Shown: piece after piece, positions 9,959-22,988 of the stretch
Position numbering within the stretch: position 1 is the stretch's first letter
Layout: the number at the start of each line of letters is the position of its first letter
Source of the DNA: Oscarella lobularis
Lineage: Eukaryota; Porifera; Homoscleromorpha; Homosclerophorida; Oscarellidae
Length of the DNA stretch: 64,000 bases
NCBI RefSeq assembly: GCF_947507565.1
Contig: NC_089186.1
Span: 682,001 to 746,000, forward strand
Direction: 5' to 3'
Position numbers and translations under genes: made by a program
Notes under the pieces: model-generated
Told to the model about the DNA's origin: nothing
Database searches by the model: none
Seen by the model: the letters and a program-made list of their open reading frames with translations, nothing else

Positions 9959-12900
9959 ATGTCTAGCGAAGAAACGATCCTGATCGAGCTCGATAATATC
10001 GAAGAAGACTCCAACGTCGTCATTGACCCCATCTCCAGAGCGAATACGCCCACCGGCGTCGACGAAGCCGATCCTCAAATGCTTCTATTCAACGAACTGA
10101 AAAACTTCGCTGAAGGCCAAGCGAATCGAATTGCGAGGCACATCGACAACGGAGCGAAAGTCGAGCACCTCTACGACGACGATCGAACGACGCTGCACGT
10201 TCTGTTCGCCGCCTTCTCGACGTCCGACGAAGACGACGAAACGAAGAGGCGGTCTTGCATAGAATGTATGTGTCAGAGACCTATACTGAATTGACACCAA
10301 TAAATTTATTTAATTCAATTAATTAATTAATTAAGATAATTAACTAATTAATTAATTGGGTTTAATGTGAACGCACTATGATGGTATTTTTTTCTATGCA
10401 GCCATTCAAACTCTTCTCGATCGTGGTGCTGATCCGACGGCGATCTCTTGTGATCGGCCTGTGCTGCATGAGGCCGTCATGAATATGTGTCCTGTTGAGG
10501 GCTTGGAGATTCTCCTGTCGTCTCCTGGGGTGTCCGTTAGAGTCCACAGTCAAAAAGGAGGCTCCGTGCTTCATGTTTTGGTTCGTACTCTGTCACGTCT
10601 ATATTCGTTGTCCTTAGGACAAGAGCGGAGTTTTTAGTTTGCTACTTACGACACGTTCATCGCGCTTCAGTTGACGTTTTTTCGATATCTCTTCCTTTAG
10701 CTGGATTCTCGCGAGTCATATGATATGGACTACGTCGAATATTTAATTGACAAAGGCGCTGATTTGGAATCAACTGTCATTGGGTACGGCTCTTACAATA
10801 ATATAAATTAGAGACGGAAATTTATCTAGGCGGACTCCTCTTGATGCGATGGCTGCAATGGATGACGAAAAGGCTGCACCGTTGATTGATTTTGTCCAGC
10901 GAAAGAGACCTCAACTGCTAAGAAAACACGCTGACTCTATGCTTCGTCATGCCTTTTCGTCAGGAAGACTGGCCACAGTCAAGGTAAATGGTAGACTTAA
11001 TAGTGTCTTGTTATTCCAAAGAGGCTGGCATCCGTAAAAGGAAGGCAATTGTACTGTACCGTCTCTGAAAACCTCTTAGTTGACACGTTCACTTCAAAAG
11101 ACGGTAGCTTTTTTTTCTAGGAATGCCTAATTTCCCGTTTCTTTTCTAGCTTCTTCTGAAGAAAGGAGCGACTGTGTCTCGAGCACGTGGCAGGGGAGAC
11201 GGCGAACCGTTGCTATTTTCAGCTGTAAGATCCCCGTGCTCGTCATTTGCAAAATTCTCTCTTTTACGTCGACTCAAAGTCGACATCAAAGCGACTGACA
11301 CGAGATCGAGAAACATCGTACACATCGCGGCAGAATGCGGACATTTCCCCATCATGAAACGCGCCATAGAGCTCGGCGTGAGCCCCCTCGATGCCGACGA
11401 TGAAGGATGCTTTCCAATGCACTTCGTATCTCGTTCGGACTCCGGAGATCCTGCAGAGATGAGCGACCGCCTGAAATGTCTAAATTATCTCATTGAGAAT
11501 AACGCGTCTGTCAATGCAAAGAACAAGCGAAATGAATCGCCTTTGTTTCTAGCGCTTCAAAGAAAAGCGAAGACATTTATCGAGCGTCTCGTTCAGGCCG
11601 GAGCGACGTTGGCCGATTCCAAGCTTAAGTGTCTTCAGTACGACGAAGTGACTCTTCTCAGCGATCCCCAAGTGATTCTGGTTGCGCCGAAACCGCTCGA
11701 TATGATGCTTCGACTAGGAGCGCTTTTCGCCAAGTGCGCCAAGCGCGACGAATTGCATCGCGGCGAGTTGCTCACCTTGTCCAACGACATGGAGCGTCTC
11801 GCCGTCGAGATGATGGATAAGGCCAAGTGGAGAGCGGATGATATTATCAATTTGTTTGCTCATGGAATAGAAGCCGAGCAAAAGCTGGTAAGCGCATTTA
11901 TACGCGCTGTTATTCCAGGTTACTACCATGCATACATGTATTTCTGCATGTCTATGAGGCGGGCTTTGTCCTAAGCCCTCTATATCCCTGTAATGTCTAG
12001 GCGTGTAGATTTCTTGTGCACACCTACTGGTATACATTGTTAGTTTTCTGGGAAATTTGTATGCATGCGGTATGACCACTGGTAGTAGGAAAGTAGAGTT
12101 TAGAGCGACGCGTTTAGTTCATGTGGTAGGAGTCTTGATCTATTCACCCAACTGCAGCATTTCGATCTGAGGAACTTTTTTATTAATTATATCGGCGTTT
12201 AATTAACGAATCGAGTGATTCTAGTGGACGAAGGATGTCGTGCAGGTCGGTTGTCCTTAGCAGATCCCTACCTATACAATCGTTCTCACCTACTTAGTAA
12301 GAAGAGCCTCGTTATATATGACATTCGCTTAATTGCTTTATAACGTGTCTCCCAAGCAACGTTAATATCATTATCGTGTCGATGTAGACTCTCGACAATT
12401 TTCTGTACCTTGAGCTGAGGACATACCCGGTGTTATTTAAACTCGCACAGTTAGCTTAGGCGGGGCTTAGCCGTTACTCGCTATAACGTTCTCTACTTTA
12501 GTTTATCTCTAGCCCTCAGGTTCAGGAGAAGATGAAGTTCTACTGGTACGGCGAGAGAGGTGAAATGAAAAAGCGGCAATACATGTACAAGGTTCCCTTG
12601 TTTCTAATGAAGACGTTTCTTCTTCCCATCTTTCTCATTATCTTGCTTCCCTGTCGCCAATGCGACTACAGAAGCCTCTACATAAAATCGATGAGAACCG
12701 TAGAGCCGTGCATTGCTTACGTCACCAACGCCGTCACCTATCTCCTCTTCCTCGTTCTTCTCATCGCCAACGTCTCTCTCAAGTCGACGAACACCGTTGC
12801 CCCAGCAACGTCGCCTAGCGTTCTCGATTGGATCGTTTTCGTCTTCGTCGTCGCTCTCCTTTTCCAAGATATCTATCAAGCGTACGGTCATGGAAGGGCT

Positions 12901-14495
12901 GTGATGTACTATAGAGCAAATTTAGGCAGTGTCGTCGACTTGTTTCTCGTCTTCACTTTTATCACCTACTACGTTCTTCTATTCGTCGGCTACTATGTTA
13001 TTGATGATGGTTTCGAAGTGATTCGCGCATCGTTTCACGTTCTCGGCTTTGCATCTCTCATCAGCATCGTACGTTTTTTATCCTATCTACAAGCTCACTC
13101 TGTCCTTGGTCCCATACAACTGTCGTTCGTCGGAATTTTCTACGACGTCGTACTCTTTCTCATTATATTGGGTACGTTCTTGATTGGCTTTGCCGTCTGC
13201 ATAACGAGCGTCTATTCTGCTTCGGTGAAAAGTCCGGGTGCGTCGGCGAACGCCACCGTACACGATGAAGTGTCAGGGTAAGAATCAAAAGTTTAGGTAC
13301 ATTAATCTATAGATCATTTCTAGAATGTTGTCTTCTATAAAGACCCTATTCTGGTCTCTCTTTGGAGAATTTGACCCTTCGAGCTTTGAAGCCGAGCCAC
13401 TGGAGGAAGCCGTTGGTATGACCATTCTCGCTCTGTGGTTGGTGCTTGCCGTCATCGTCCTGCTAAATATGTTGATTGCTTTGATTAGCAACTCGTTTCA
13501 AAGGATCCAGGTATATTGGAATGTTATCAGTGCCAACACATCAGTTGTCACTTTCTCAGGATAATGCTGATATTGAGTGGAAGTTCGCTCGTGCCGTCAT
13601 CATTCGCAACATCTGGAAATCTCCACCGATTCCTATTCCAATCAATATTTTTCATTTCGTGGCATTGCTTGCCTCAAACGTGTGCTGCACTTCCAGTAAA
13701 GTAATGCGTTGTGTTGTAGACGGGCGGCTTGCACGTACAATGAGGTATTTCATGTCAATCTTTCTTTAGCGTTTTTCTGACGTTGAAAAATGTGTGTACG
13801 AAGATTTCGCCAATCACGAAGGCATTCGAGAGAAGTTTCGAGAGAAAATCGAGAAAGCCGAAGAGGAAGGAGTTCGAAGAAAAGATCTTAACAAACTGAG
13901 GAAGCACTTGGACAAACAAATTAGTACGCTAAACGTAAGTTCATGCTCTTAATTAAGTGTTAATTAACACTTTATTAAGTGTTCAGTTTAAACAGTGTAG
14001 AATTCCTGTGTAGAATTTTTATGTCTATAGGCAGTAGCTTTTGGATCGAATCCCGATACAGTTTCTTACGAGAGCGGGTCAGGGGATCCTGGCAAAAACG
14101 GCACTTCTAAATCTGCTCATTGTAATCCGGTACAGCCGTCAGAATTTCAAGAGGAAGTCATCGCGGCGAAAAGTGGATCGAGACCGCGTTCTGCGCCAAG
14201 GACGGATGACGATGATAATGATGAGGAAAAGATGGTGCGAAGTGGACTGAAGTCTCGAAGCCATTCTAGAGTAACGCCATCTCGAGCAGAGGGAGACGCC
14301 GCTCGAGAATTTTTAGAGGGATTGCGGCAACTCCGGGAAAGCTTTCAGAAGAGCTTCAAAGAGCATCAGTTGGAGATTCAAGAAAGCCTTCGAAATCTTC
14401 AGTTGGAGTTTCAGGAAAGCGTTCGAAATCTTCAGTCGGAGTTTCTCGAGCGGCATGCCAAGGTTGCGGGTTTGACTTCTGTAGATTCGAAATAG
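9959..14495 (+). CDS. Ankyrin - TRP channel (TRPC-like), copy A, intact
   Basis: Ten exons were modelled by splice consensus and phase: 9959-10265, 10402-10580, 10701-10783, 10830-10983, 11150-11887, 12526-13277, 13324-13510, 13560-13700, 13770-13934 and 14031-14495. They total 3171 bases, an exact multiple of three, giving 1056 residues. The N-terminal half carries degenerate ankyrin repeats (LLDRGADPTA, RNIVHIAAECGHFPIMKRA, NESPLFLALQ). Exon 6 holds five to six hydrophobic segments. Exon 7 has a pore-like stretch (LFWSLFGEF) and S6 ending LLNMLIALISNSFQ. Exon 8 has a TRPC-type TRP domain (DNADIEWKFARA). The C-terminus is acidic, then ends in a coiled coil built of short FQES/LRNLQ repeats. 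TRP channels form tetrameric cation channels in membranes, and a calcium-permeable role is inferred from family only. Exon 6 starts at GAG AAG ATG because the acceptor TTCAG is shared by all copies. Confidence 0.88.
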
Positions 14496-14930
14496 TGTTT
14501 TAGTCTTCTAATCTTATTCCTCAACACGTGCCCACAGCGTTTTCTTCCAGTTTAGGCAACTGTAGCTAGCTTTCTTCCCCTCGTTGTCTTTCACTTTTTA
14601 TTGATTTAGTCATAGGCCCTTAGTCTGTAACACATGCACGTATTACCTGCAGTAGGCTAGCATAATAAACGGCAATATAGAAGCACAGATATCTGGTAAG
14701 ATTATCTAGCAGATAATTAACTGTCAACGGGGTTCTATGTCATCGACCTTCTTTGGCACGTAACTGTTGAGCACAAACACTTCGTTACTGTTCCGAGAGA
14801 GTTGACGGTCTGATACACCACCATTTGTCAGAGTGATCAATCGGCCTCCTGTGGCACGTGACTGTCAAGTTGCAATAACTCTGTAGCTCTGTCACAGTAA
14901 CTGTCACATGTGCAGTGTGCATGTCAAAAA
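14496..14930. repeat. Duplicated 3-prime flank of the TRP gene, copy A (paired with 38982-39412)
   Basis: This stretch matches the flank of copy D closely, including the ATCTAGCAGATAATTAACTG and GTTGACGGTCTGATACACC blocks. It ends at CATGTCAAAAAA, where copy A jumps directly into the interior of an HSP70 exon (copy B), whereas copy D continues into unrelated sequence. This marks the A/B junction. No gene is seen. Confidence 0.7.
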
Positions 14931-16737
14931 AAGTATCTTTGCCATGTTTGATTCAATTGACTCTCTCATTCTCATCGGGGGCTTTGCTGAGTGTCGTCTG
15001 CTTCAATTGCGTCTTCGACGCGAGTTTGAAGAAGCAGGCAGCGTTCAGGTTATTGTTCCTCGACAGTGTTCACTTGCCGTAGCAAAGGGTGCCGTTCTGT
15101 TGGGTCATCGTCGAATTTTGGCAGGAGTTCCGACGGTCGCTCACTCCAAAAGCAGTCTCAAGAAGGATTTCACGGTATGATACCTCGCGTACGTATATGG
15201 CTCCGTAATGCTAGCAGCCTTGCTGCGCACTCGCACGCAAAAATCAAAGATGGACATTAATTGGTTAATAATTAATGTCGATTTTGTGCAACAGAAACCG
15301 ATGAAATTGAACTTTTTAATTAATAATAGGATCTAAGCCACCGTTTTGAAGAGATGGCTCTTGCTTTGGCTCAAAAAAAGGAAGAATTAGAGGCAGTGCT
15401 CATCGATGTTCAAGCAAAAAGCAAAGAGATTGAGAATCAAGCTCAAGCGATGGGTGAGACGTTTCGACCCTTACAAACACGTGTTAATGATAGATGCATT
15501 TCACGGCAGACAAAGGTTGACTGCTTCAGAAAGGGATCGGGGTACTAATCTTTGATTTGACATTGCTCTCCTGCGTAACCTTGTCTAACCCTAAGTGCAA
15601 TTGAAGGCCGCGGGTGAAGCCAAAGACGTACAAATAGAAAGCGCGCGAATTGAACACGGTATGTTCTATTGACATTAATTTCGTTTATTTGATCGTGATT
15701 TTTAGAAAAATTAATTTCTGACTTGAGACATATTACAGAAGAGAAAGAAGAGAAAGAGATGCAGCTGAAAGTAGCAAGAGAACAAAAGGATCTTTTGCAA
15801 ATTCCCATTGCAGAAGTAACAATGACGAAATTAAACTTGGAGGAGGTGCTTTCGGAGGTGACGTATAGCCAAATTCGAACCAAATTAATAATGAAATTTA
15901 TTTTTGTTTCATTTAGAAGTGAAAGTGGGCTATTGGCGTGGCTGTCCCGTGGCTGTAAAGATGTTCTATGCGTGCCTGGAATCCGATTACTACCTTCGCC
16001 TTTTTCAACAAGAGATCTCCGTCTGCAGTAGAGCTCGCCATCCCAACATCGTCTCCTTATGCGGCGTAACGACGGAAAACAACGTTCCTCTTCGAATAAT
16101 CACCGAAATTCTCGAAGGCTCGCTTTCTGACGTCATCAGGGCCGCTCATCGTTCAGGACTGCCTCTTACTTTGCGAGAGCAGATTGATCTGGCGTTGGGG
16201 ATAACGGCCGGTATCACTTACCGCCATCTACTCGGTCCAAACGGAGTTTTGCACGGCAACATTCGCTCCTCAAATGTCGTCGTGACGGCGCTTATGGAGC
16301 CCAAGATATGTGATTTGGGCGCGGCTCGCTTTGTCGGAGTGACTCTCTCAGCCGGAGTATTGAGTCCAGAGTACTTAGCTCCAGAACGAGCAAGGAGTGG
16401 GATTCCTAATACGAAGATGGCCGATGTGTACAGCCTCGGCGTCACTCTCATTGAGTTGATGATGGGCGAGCAACCGGTATCTAGTGATCGACTTGGGCAA
16501 TGGTCCCGCGTCGGTCATGCGACTGTGAAGAGAATGTGCCGTCAAATGATAAGCGTTGATCCATGTAGGAGGCCGAATGCGCGATAGTGCTTGGCTCAAT
16601 TGGAACAAGTCAAGGGCTTCGATGAATACGATCGGTGTAGCCCAAAGAGAATGGTAAGGGTAAACTGCATGGAGAAAGTCATTTGAGTCTTGTGGAGGCG
16701 CCGTGGCGACAGCGTCGTATCTTGCCAGTTCATAAGT
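14931..16737 (+). pseudogene. HSP70-kinase gene, copy B, truncated and decayed
   Basis: Homology to the intact gene starts inside the third HSP70 exon (equivalent of about 32060) and lacks everything upstream, so the ATPase N-terminal half is missing. The C-terminal HSP70 motif IGGFAECRLLQ, the coiled-coil exons and the kinase follow. The kinase exon (from about 15918) reads HGN instead of HGD in the catalytic loop, so the catalytic Asp is replaced by Asn. It stops early at 16585-16587, where CGAGAG of copy A became CGATAG. The tail to about 16737 still matches but is out of frame. It is a pseudogene. A short transcript from the local flank is possible but would lack an intact ATPase or kinase. 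Confidence 0.85.
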
Positions 16738-17440
16738 AAGCTTTTGTGTTAGAAGTGTTTTGGCAAAACGTAATATCTCTTTGTTTCTGTTATTTATTTT
16801 ATCCGCGTTCAGGAGGTACTGTATTAGTTAGCAATCCATTTACTATTAGCGTCTATGCTGAGCACCGCAGAGCTGGTCTAACGTTTTGATTGAAATGCGA
16901 AGTTGCTGCCTGTGCGTTTTCGTAATTTTTTATGTAGATACATATTTTATTGCCTAGCTGCCCAGTTCGCTTGAAAGTCTTCTTAATTAATATAAAATCA
17001 ACGCCATTCACAAACGTGAGGCGAGCTCCACAAAAGCACTTTGAGATCATGGAGCTGTATGATTATATATGATCGAAGTCGGCTACATACATAGTAGTAT
17101 GTTTAGCAAAGGATACTGATCATGAATTCACTGAATTTATCTTAATTTTAAGGGTAACGGCTTCATGCTGCATATAATTAAGGGCGTGGTCTAACTCATT
17201 GTCCATCGATAACTCGCTGTTTCCGTTAGTCCGGGAGATTTCGAATGAGTCACGCAATCACTTGGAACAACATCGAGAAACTGGCCGCTTTGCGGGTCAA
17301 AGAAGCGTGCTATAGACGAACCCTTGGCAGAAAGCAAGCGTAGCAAGTCAGACTGGACGTAAACGCAGACATCTATTCGCGCTAACCTTGTTCTCGTAGG
17401 CATCCGGGTCCACACACTGTCAACAAAAGACGTCGCAACG
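16738..17440. other. Intergenic between kinase and TRP remnants, copy B
   Basis: No gene is seen. The sequence is the duplicated counterpart of 9339-9958 with small indels. Confidence 0.5.
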
Positions 17441-20400
17441 ATGTCTAGCGAAGAAACGATCCTGATCGAGCTCGATAATATCGAAGAAGACTCCAACGTC
17501 GGCATTGACTTCATCTCCAGAGCGAATACGCCAACCGGCGTCGACATTGACTTCATCTCCAGAATACGCCAACCGGCGTCGACGAAGCCGATCCTCAAAT
17601 TCTTCTATTCAACGAACTGAAGAACTTCGCCGAAGGCCAAGCGAATCGAATTTCGAGGCACATCGACAACGGAGCGAAAGTCGAGCACCTATACGAGGAC
17701 GATCGAACGACGCTGCACGTTCTGTTCGCCGCCTTCTCGGCGTCCGACGAAGACGACGAAACGAAGAGGCGGTCTTGCGTACAATGTATGAGTCAGAGAC
17801 CAATAGTGCGTCCACACTAATAAATTAAATTATTTAACTCAATTAATTAATTAATTAATTGAGTTATTTAATTAATTGAGTTTCATGTGAACGCACTATG
17901 ATATTAATGTCCATGCTTTGTGTTACAAAGCAGCTTTTTTTTCTATGCAGCCCTTCGAATTCTTATCGATCGTTGTGCCGATCCGATGGCGATCTCTTAC
18001 TCTTGTGATCGGCCTGGTCTGCATGTGGCCGTCATGAATGTGTGTCCTGTTGAGGGCTTGGAGATTCTTCTGTCGGCGCCTGGGGTGTCTATTGGAGTCG
18101 ACGGTCGTGAAGGAGGCTCGGCGCTTCATGTTTTGGTTTGTACTCTGTGACGTGGATATTTGTCATTCTTAGGACAAGAGCGCGGAGTTTTAGTTGGCTA
18201 ATGACGAAATGTTTATCGCGCTTCGGTTAGCGTTTTCTTAATATCTCTTGCTTTAGCTGGATTCTCGCGAGTCATTTGATATGGACTACGTCGAATATAT
18301 AATTGACACAGGCGCTGATTTGGAATCAATTGTCATTGGGTACTGCTCTTTCAAACACACGAATAATAATGAAAGTAGAAATATATCTAGGCGGACTCCC
18401 CTTGATGCGATGGCTGCAATGGATGACGACAAGTCTCGAGCGTTGATTGATTTGGTCGAACGAAAGAGACCTCAACTGCTGAGAAAACATGCTGACTCTA
18501 TGCTTCGTCATGCCTTTTCGTCAGGAAGACTGGCAACAGTCAAGGTTAGGATGTATGGTAGACTCAATGCGTTTCATCCAAAGAGGCTAAAGCGAAGGAA
18601 ATTTTCTCTCACAAGTCACAACCTCTTAATTATTATGCACGTTCACTTCAATGGACAGTAGACTTTTTTCTAAGACACGTTTCTTTTCTAGCTTCTTCTC
18701 AAAAAAGGAGCGACTGTGACTAGAGCCAGTAGCAAGGGAGACGGCGAACCTTTGCTGTTTTTAGCTGTGAGATCCCAGTGCTCATCTTATGAAAAATTCT
18801 CTCTTTTACTTCGACTCAAAGTCGACATCAAAGCGACAGACTCGAAGTCGAGAAACATCGTACACATCGCGGCAGAATGCGGGCGTTTTCGCATCATGAA
18901 ACGCGCCGTGGAGCTCGGCGCGTGCATGAGCCCCCTCGATGCAGACGATGACGGATGTTTTCCAATGCATTTCCTATCGCGTTCAGACTTCGGGGAGATG
19001 AGCGACCGCCTAGAATGTCTGAATTATCTGGAGATGAGCGACCGCCTAGAATGTCTGAATTATCTCATTGAGAATAACGCGTGTGTCAATGCAAAGAACA
19101 AGCGAAATGAATCGCCTTTGTTTCTCGCGCTTCAAACAAAAGCGAAGAAATTTATTGAGTGTCTCGTTCAGGCCGGAGCGACGTTGGTCGATTCCAAACT
19201 GAAGTGTCTTCAGTGCGACGAAGTGACTCTTCTCAGCGATCCCCAAGTGATTCTTGTGGCGCCGAAACCGCTCGATATGACGCTTCGACTAGGAGCCCTT
19301 TTCGCCAAGTGCGCCAAACGCGACGATTCGCATAGCTGCGATTTTCTCGCTTTGTCCAACGACATGGAACGTCTTGCCGTCGAGATGATGGATAAGGCCA
19401 AGTGGAGAGTTGATGATATTACGGGCAGTTTGTTTGCTCACGGAATAGAAGCCGAGCAAAAGCTGGTAAGCGAATTTACACACTGTTAATGTTAATTCCT
19501 GGTTACTATACTATACACGTACATGTATATCTGCATGTGTATGAGGCCGCTTTGCCCTAAGCCCTGAACTCCTGTAATATAGTCTAGACGCGTAGATTCT
19601 CGTGCACATAGTTTCTCGTGCACACCTACTGTAGCTACATTTTATTGTCGGAAGACCGCTCGTAGTAGGCACGTAGATTTCAGAGTGACGCGTTTAGTTC
19701 ATGGGGTAGAGCCAGCCTCGATCTATTCACCCAACTGCGGTATTCTGATCTGCGGGACCCTTTTGAGTTAATTAAAGAATCGAGCTGTTCTAGTGACGAA
19801 GAAAGTGTGATGTCAGGCAGGGCAGTTGCCTAGCAAATCCCTATGTACAAAATCTTTCTCACCTAAGAAGACCCTCGCTATATGGCATTCATTAGCTTGC
19901 TTATTACGTGTTCCCCAAGCAACGTTAGTTTTGGCTCTCAAGGTCAATGTCATTATTGTTGTCGATGTAGATTCTCAACAATTTGCAGCTGGAGTGCTGT
20001 TAGCCTCTAGCTGAAGACATCTCCTGTATATCTCACTCGCACTCTCATACTCACTCACACAGTTAGCGTAGGCGGGGCTTTAGCATTACTTAGTATACTG
20101 GGTTTTAGTGGGGGAGAGTTCACTCCTGCATCGCTATACCGTTCTTCTTTAGTTTATGTCTAGCCCTCCGGTTCAGGAGAAGATGAAGTTCTACTGGTAC
20201 GGCGAGAAAGGCGAAATGAAAAAGCTGCAATACATGTACAAGGTTCCCTTGTTTCTAATGAAGACGTTTCTCGCCTTCTTTTTCGTTTTCTTGCTTCCCT
20301 GTCGCCAATGCGACTGCAAAAGTCTCTCCAGAAAATGGATCAGAACCGTAGAGCCGTGCATTGTTTACGTCGCCAACGCCGTCACTTATCTCCTCTTCGT

Positions 20401-22114
20401 CGTTCTTCTCATTGCCAACGTGTCTCTCAAGTCGAACACCGTTGCCATAGCAACGTCGCTAAGCGTTCTCGATTGGATCGTCTTTGTCTTCGTCGTCGCT
20501 CTCCTTTTCCGAGGAATCCATCAAGCGTATGGTCACGGAAGGGCTTTGATGAACAATAGAACAAATTTGGGCAATGTCGTCGACTGGTTTCTCGTCTTCG
20601 CTTTTATCACCTACTACGTTCTTCTGTTCGTCGGCTACTATGCTATCGACGATGGTTTCGAAGTGATTCGCGCTTCGTTTCACGTTCTCGGCTTCGCCTC
20701 TTTCATCAGCATCGTACGATTTTTATCCTATCTATACAAGGTCATTCTGTCCTTGGACCAATACAGCTGTCCTTCGTCGGCATTTTGTACGACGTCGTAC
20801 TCTTTCACATTATATTGGGCACGTTCCTGATTGGCTTTGCCGTCTGCATAACGAGCGTCTATTCGGCTCCGGTGAAAAGTCTGGGTGCGTCGGCGAACGC
20901 GACCGTACACGATGAAATGTCAGGGTAAGAATCAAAAAGTTAGAATGTACTAGATCCTTTCTCCTTGTGTATGTTTATCTCCGTGTTTAGAATGATGTCT
21001 TCTATAAAGACCCTGTTCTGGTCTCTTTTTGGAGAATTTGACATGACGAGGTTTGAAGCCGAGCCACTGGAGGAAGCCGTTGGTACGATCATTCTCGCTC
21101 TGTGGTTGGTGCTTGCCGTCATCGTCCTGCTCAATATGTTGATTGCTTTGATTAGCAACGGCTTTCAAAGGGTTCAGGTATACATATATTGAAATGTTAG
21201 TCAACACCTCAGTTGTAGCTTTCATGCAGGATAATGCTGATATTGAGTGGAAGTTCGCTCGTGCCGTCATCATTCGTGACATCTGGACATGTCCACCGAT
21301 TCCTATTCCAATCAATATTTTTCATTTTGTGGCATTGATTGTCTCACACGTGTGCTGCACTTCCTGTAAAGTAATGGCTTGCGTTGTAGACGGACGGCTT
21401 GCAAGATTGACGTATCTCATGTCAAGCTTTTCTTTAGCGTTCTTCTGACGATGCGAATTGTATGTTCGAGGATTTTGCCAATCACGAAGGAATTCGAGAG
21501 AAGTTTCGAGAGAAAATAGAGAAAGCCGAAGAAGAAGGAGTTCGAAGAAAAGATCTTAAAAAACTGAGGAAGCACTTGGACAAGCAAATTAGTTCGCTAA
21601 CAGTAAGTTAATGCAGTAATCAGTGCATGCATACAGTGTATAATTCCTTCGTGCAATTTTGCTGTCTATAGGCAGTAGGTTTGGGATCGAAGCCAAATAC
21701 AGGTCCTGGCGAGAGTGGGTCAGACAACAACGGCTCTTCTCAATATCCCGTGCAGCCTGCTCAATTTCAAGAGGAAGTCGTCGCGGCGAAAAGAGGATCG
21801 AGACCGAGTTCTGAGCAAAGGGCAGATGATGAGATAATGATGAGGAAGAGATGTTGCGATGTGGACTGAAGTCTCGAAGTCATGCTAGCGTAACGACGAC
21901 TCAAGTGGGGGAAGACGCCGCTCGAGAGTTTTTAGAGGGATTGCGTCAACTCCAGGAGAGCTTTCAGAAGAGCTTTCAGGAGCATCAGTCGGAGATTCAA
22001 GAAAGCCTTCGAAATCTTCAGTCGGAGTTTCAGGAAAGCATTCGAAATCTTCAGTCGGAGTTTCTCGAACGGCAAGCCAAGGTTGCAGGTTCGACTTCTC
22101 TGAATTCAGAATAG
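17441..22114 (+). pseudogene. Ankyrin - TRP channel, copy B, multiple frameshifts
   Basis: The exon order is the same as in copies A and D. Exon 1 contains an imperfect tandem duplication (about 17500-17580) of a block ending CCAACCGGCGTCGAC, whose net insertion of 38 bases breaks frame. A second tandem duplication, 36 bases long and in frame, repeats EMSDRLECLNYL (18995-19030 and 19031-19066). In the membrane exon a 2-base TA insertion near 20733 changes CTATCTACAAG to CTATCTATACAAG and truncates the protein after the fourth hydrophobic segment. In the last exon one G is lost near 21832 (GATGAGATAATG against GATGAGGATAATG in copy C). Pore, S6 and TRP-domain sequences persist (21000-21330). 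Several independent lesions support loss of function. Confidence 0.85.
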
Positions 22115-22988
22115 GGTTTTTCCTTCCAATCCTATATACCCCAAAGCGTTTTCTTTTAGACTTTCAGTTTTTATTGATTTAGTCATGGGCCCTTAGTCTG
22201 TGAAAAATGCATTCGTTACACGACTGTAGGCTAGCACGATATAAGAGTGGAGGTTTACAGTGTTACTCCCGTTACTCCCAGTTTGGAACTGGTCTTGTAG
22301 CTAAATGTACATGTACACGTAACACGTGAGCGTCGTCATTCATTCGTTGACCGTCCCGTATGCAGGGGAGATGATCTTCGTTCAGAATCCGCTAAAGAAG
22401 GGAATGATGACGACTTTCAATGACCTGTACCGAAACTATGAAGTTCTAGATCAAACGGGAGTGCGAAGCAGCCACGGCGAGCTTCCTTTCGCAAATGTGG
22501 CCTGCGTTTCTCGCCAAATGACGCGTATCCAGCACGGAAAACGCCTTCAAAAGGATCTTGGTTGCTGTAAAAGACGAAGCGACTTGCATCGGACTTCATA
22601 GCGAAGCGTCGTAAGCGCATTTCTCGGCGCTCGCCGATAGCGCGATAAAAAAGCGCTTGTATGTGCGATTTTTGCGAAAAGGAGACTCTCAGCGTAAGTT
22701 TTCGCGAATTTTGGCTCGATTTCTTCATTGCGCTCTTAGATTCGAAGTTCAAGGATGTGGGCCACGCCTACCTCCATGAGACGTCACGACTCAGCTCTTG
22801 CAAATGTGGTAAGAAATTTTTTAGAAATTGGTTATTTTTTGATTGGACAACTGGGTTTATTTATCTATTGATTTGACGTAGGTCTTTCCCACTTGAAGCT
22901 TTGTGATGTCTTCATGTAGTGAGTCGAAGAGACTATTAAATACCTTGAGGAGCCCCCGTACTCACTCAGACTCTCTTGGCAGTAGAAA
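22115..22988. repeat. 3-prime flank of copy B with a short degenerate coding-like block
   Basis: The first 180 bases pair with the flank of copy C (28723-28890). Later parts pair with the flank of copy D (39520-39930), including a block around 22530-22612 that reads VSSTENAFKRILVAVKDEA on the plus strand and VSSTANAFKGILAAVKGEA in D, both ending in IGLHSEAS and a stop. That block may be the 3-prime end of an unrecognised gene caught in the duplication. Minus-strand reading is also open, so coding is uncertain. At about 22988 the sequence switches into a ROCO fragment. Confidence 0.5.

Noticed and set aside
12604-12891. Minus-strand acidic open frame opposite the TRP exon
   Set aside because: It is an antisense shadow of the membrane-spanning exon, and the same shadow is seen in other copies.
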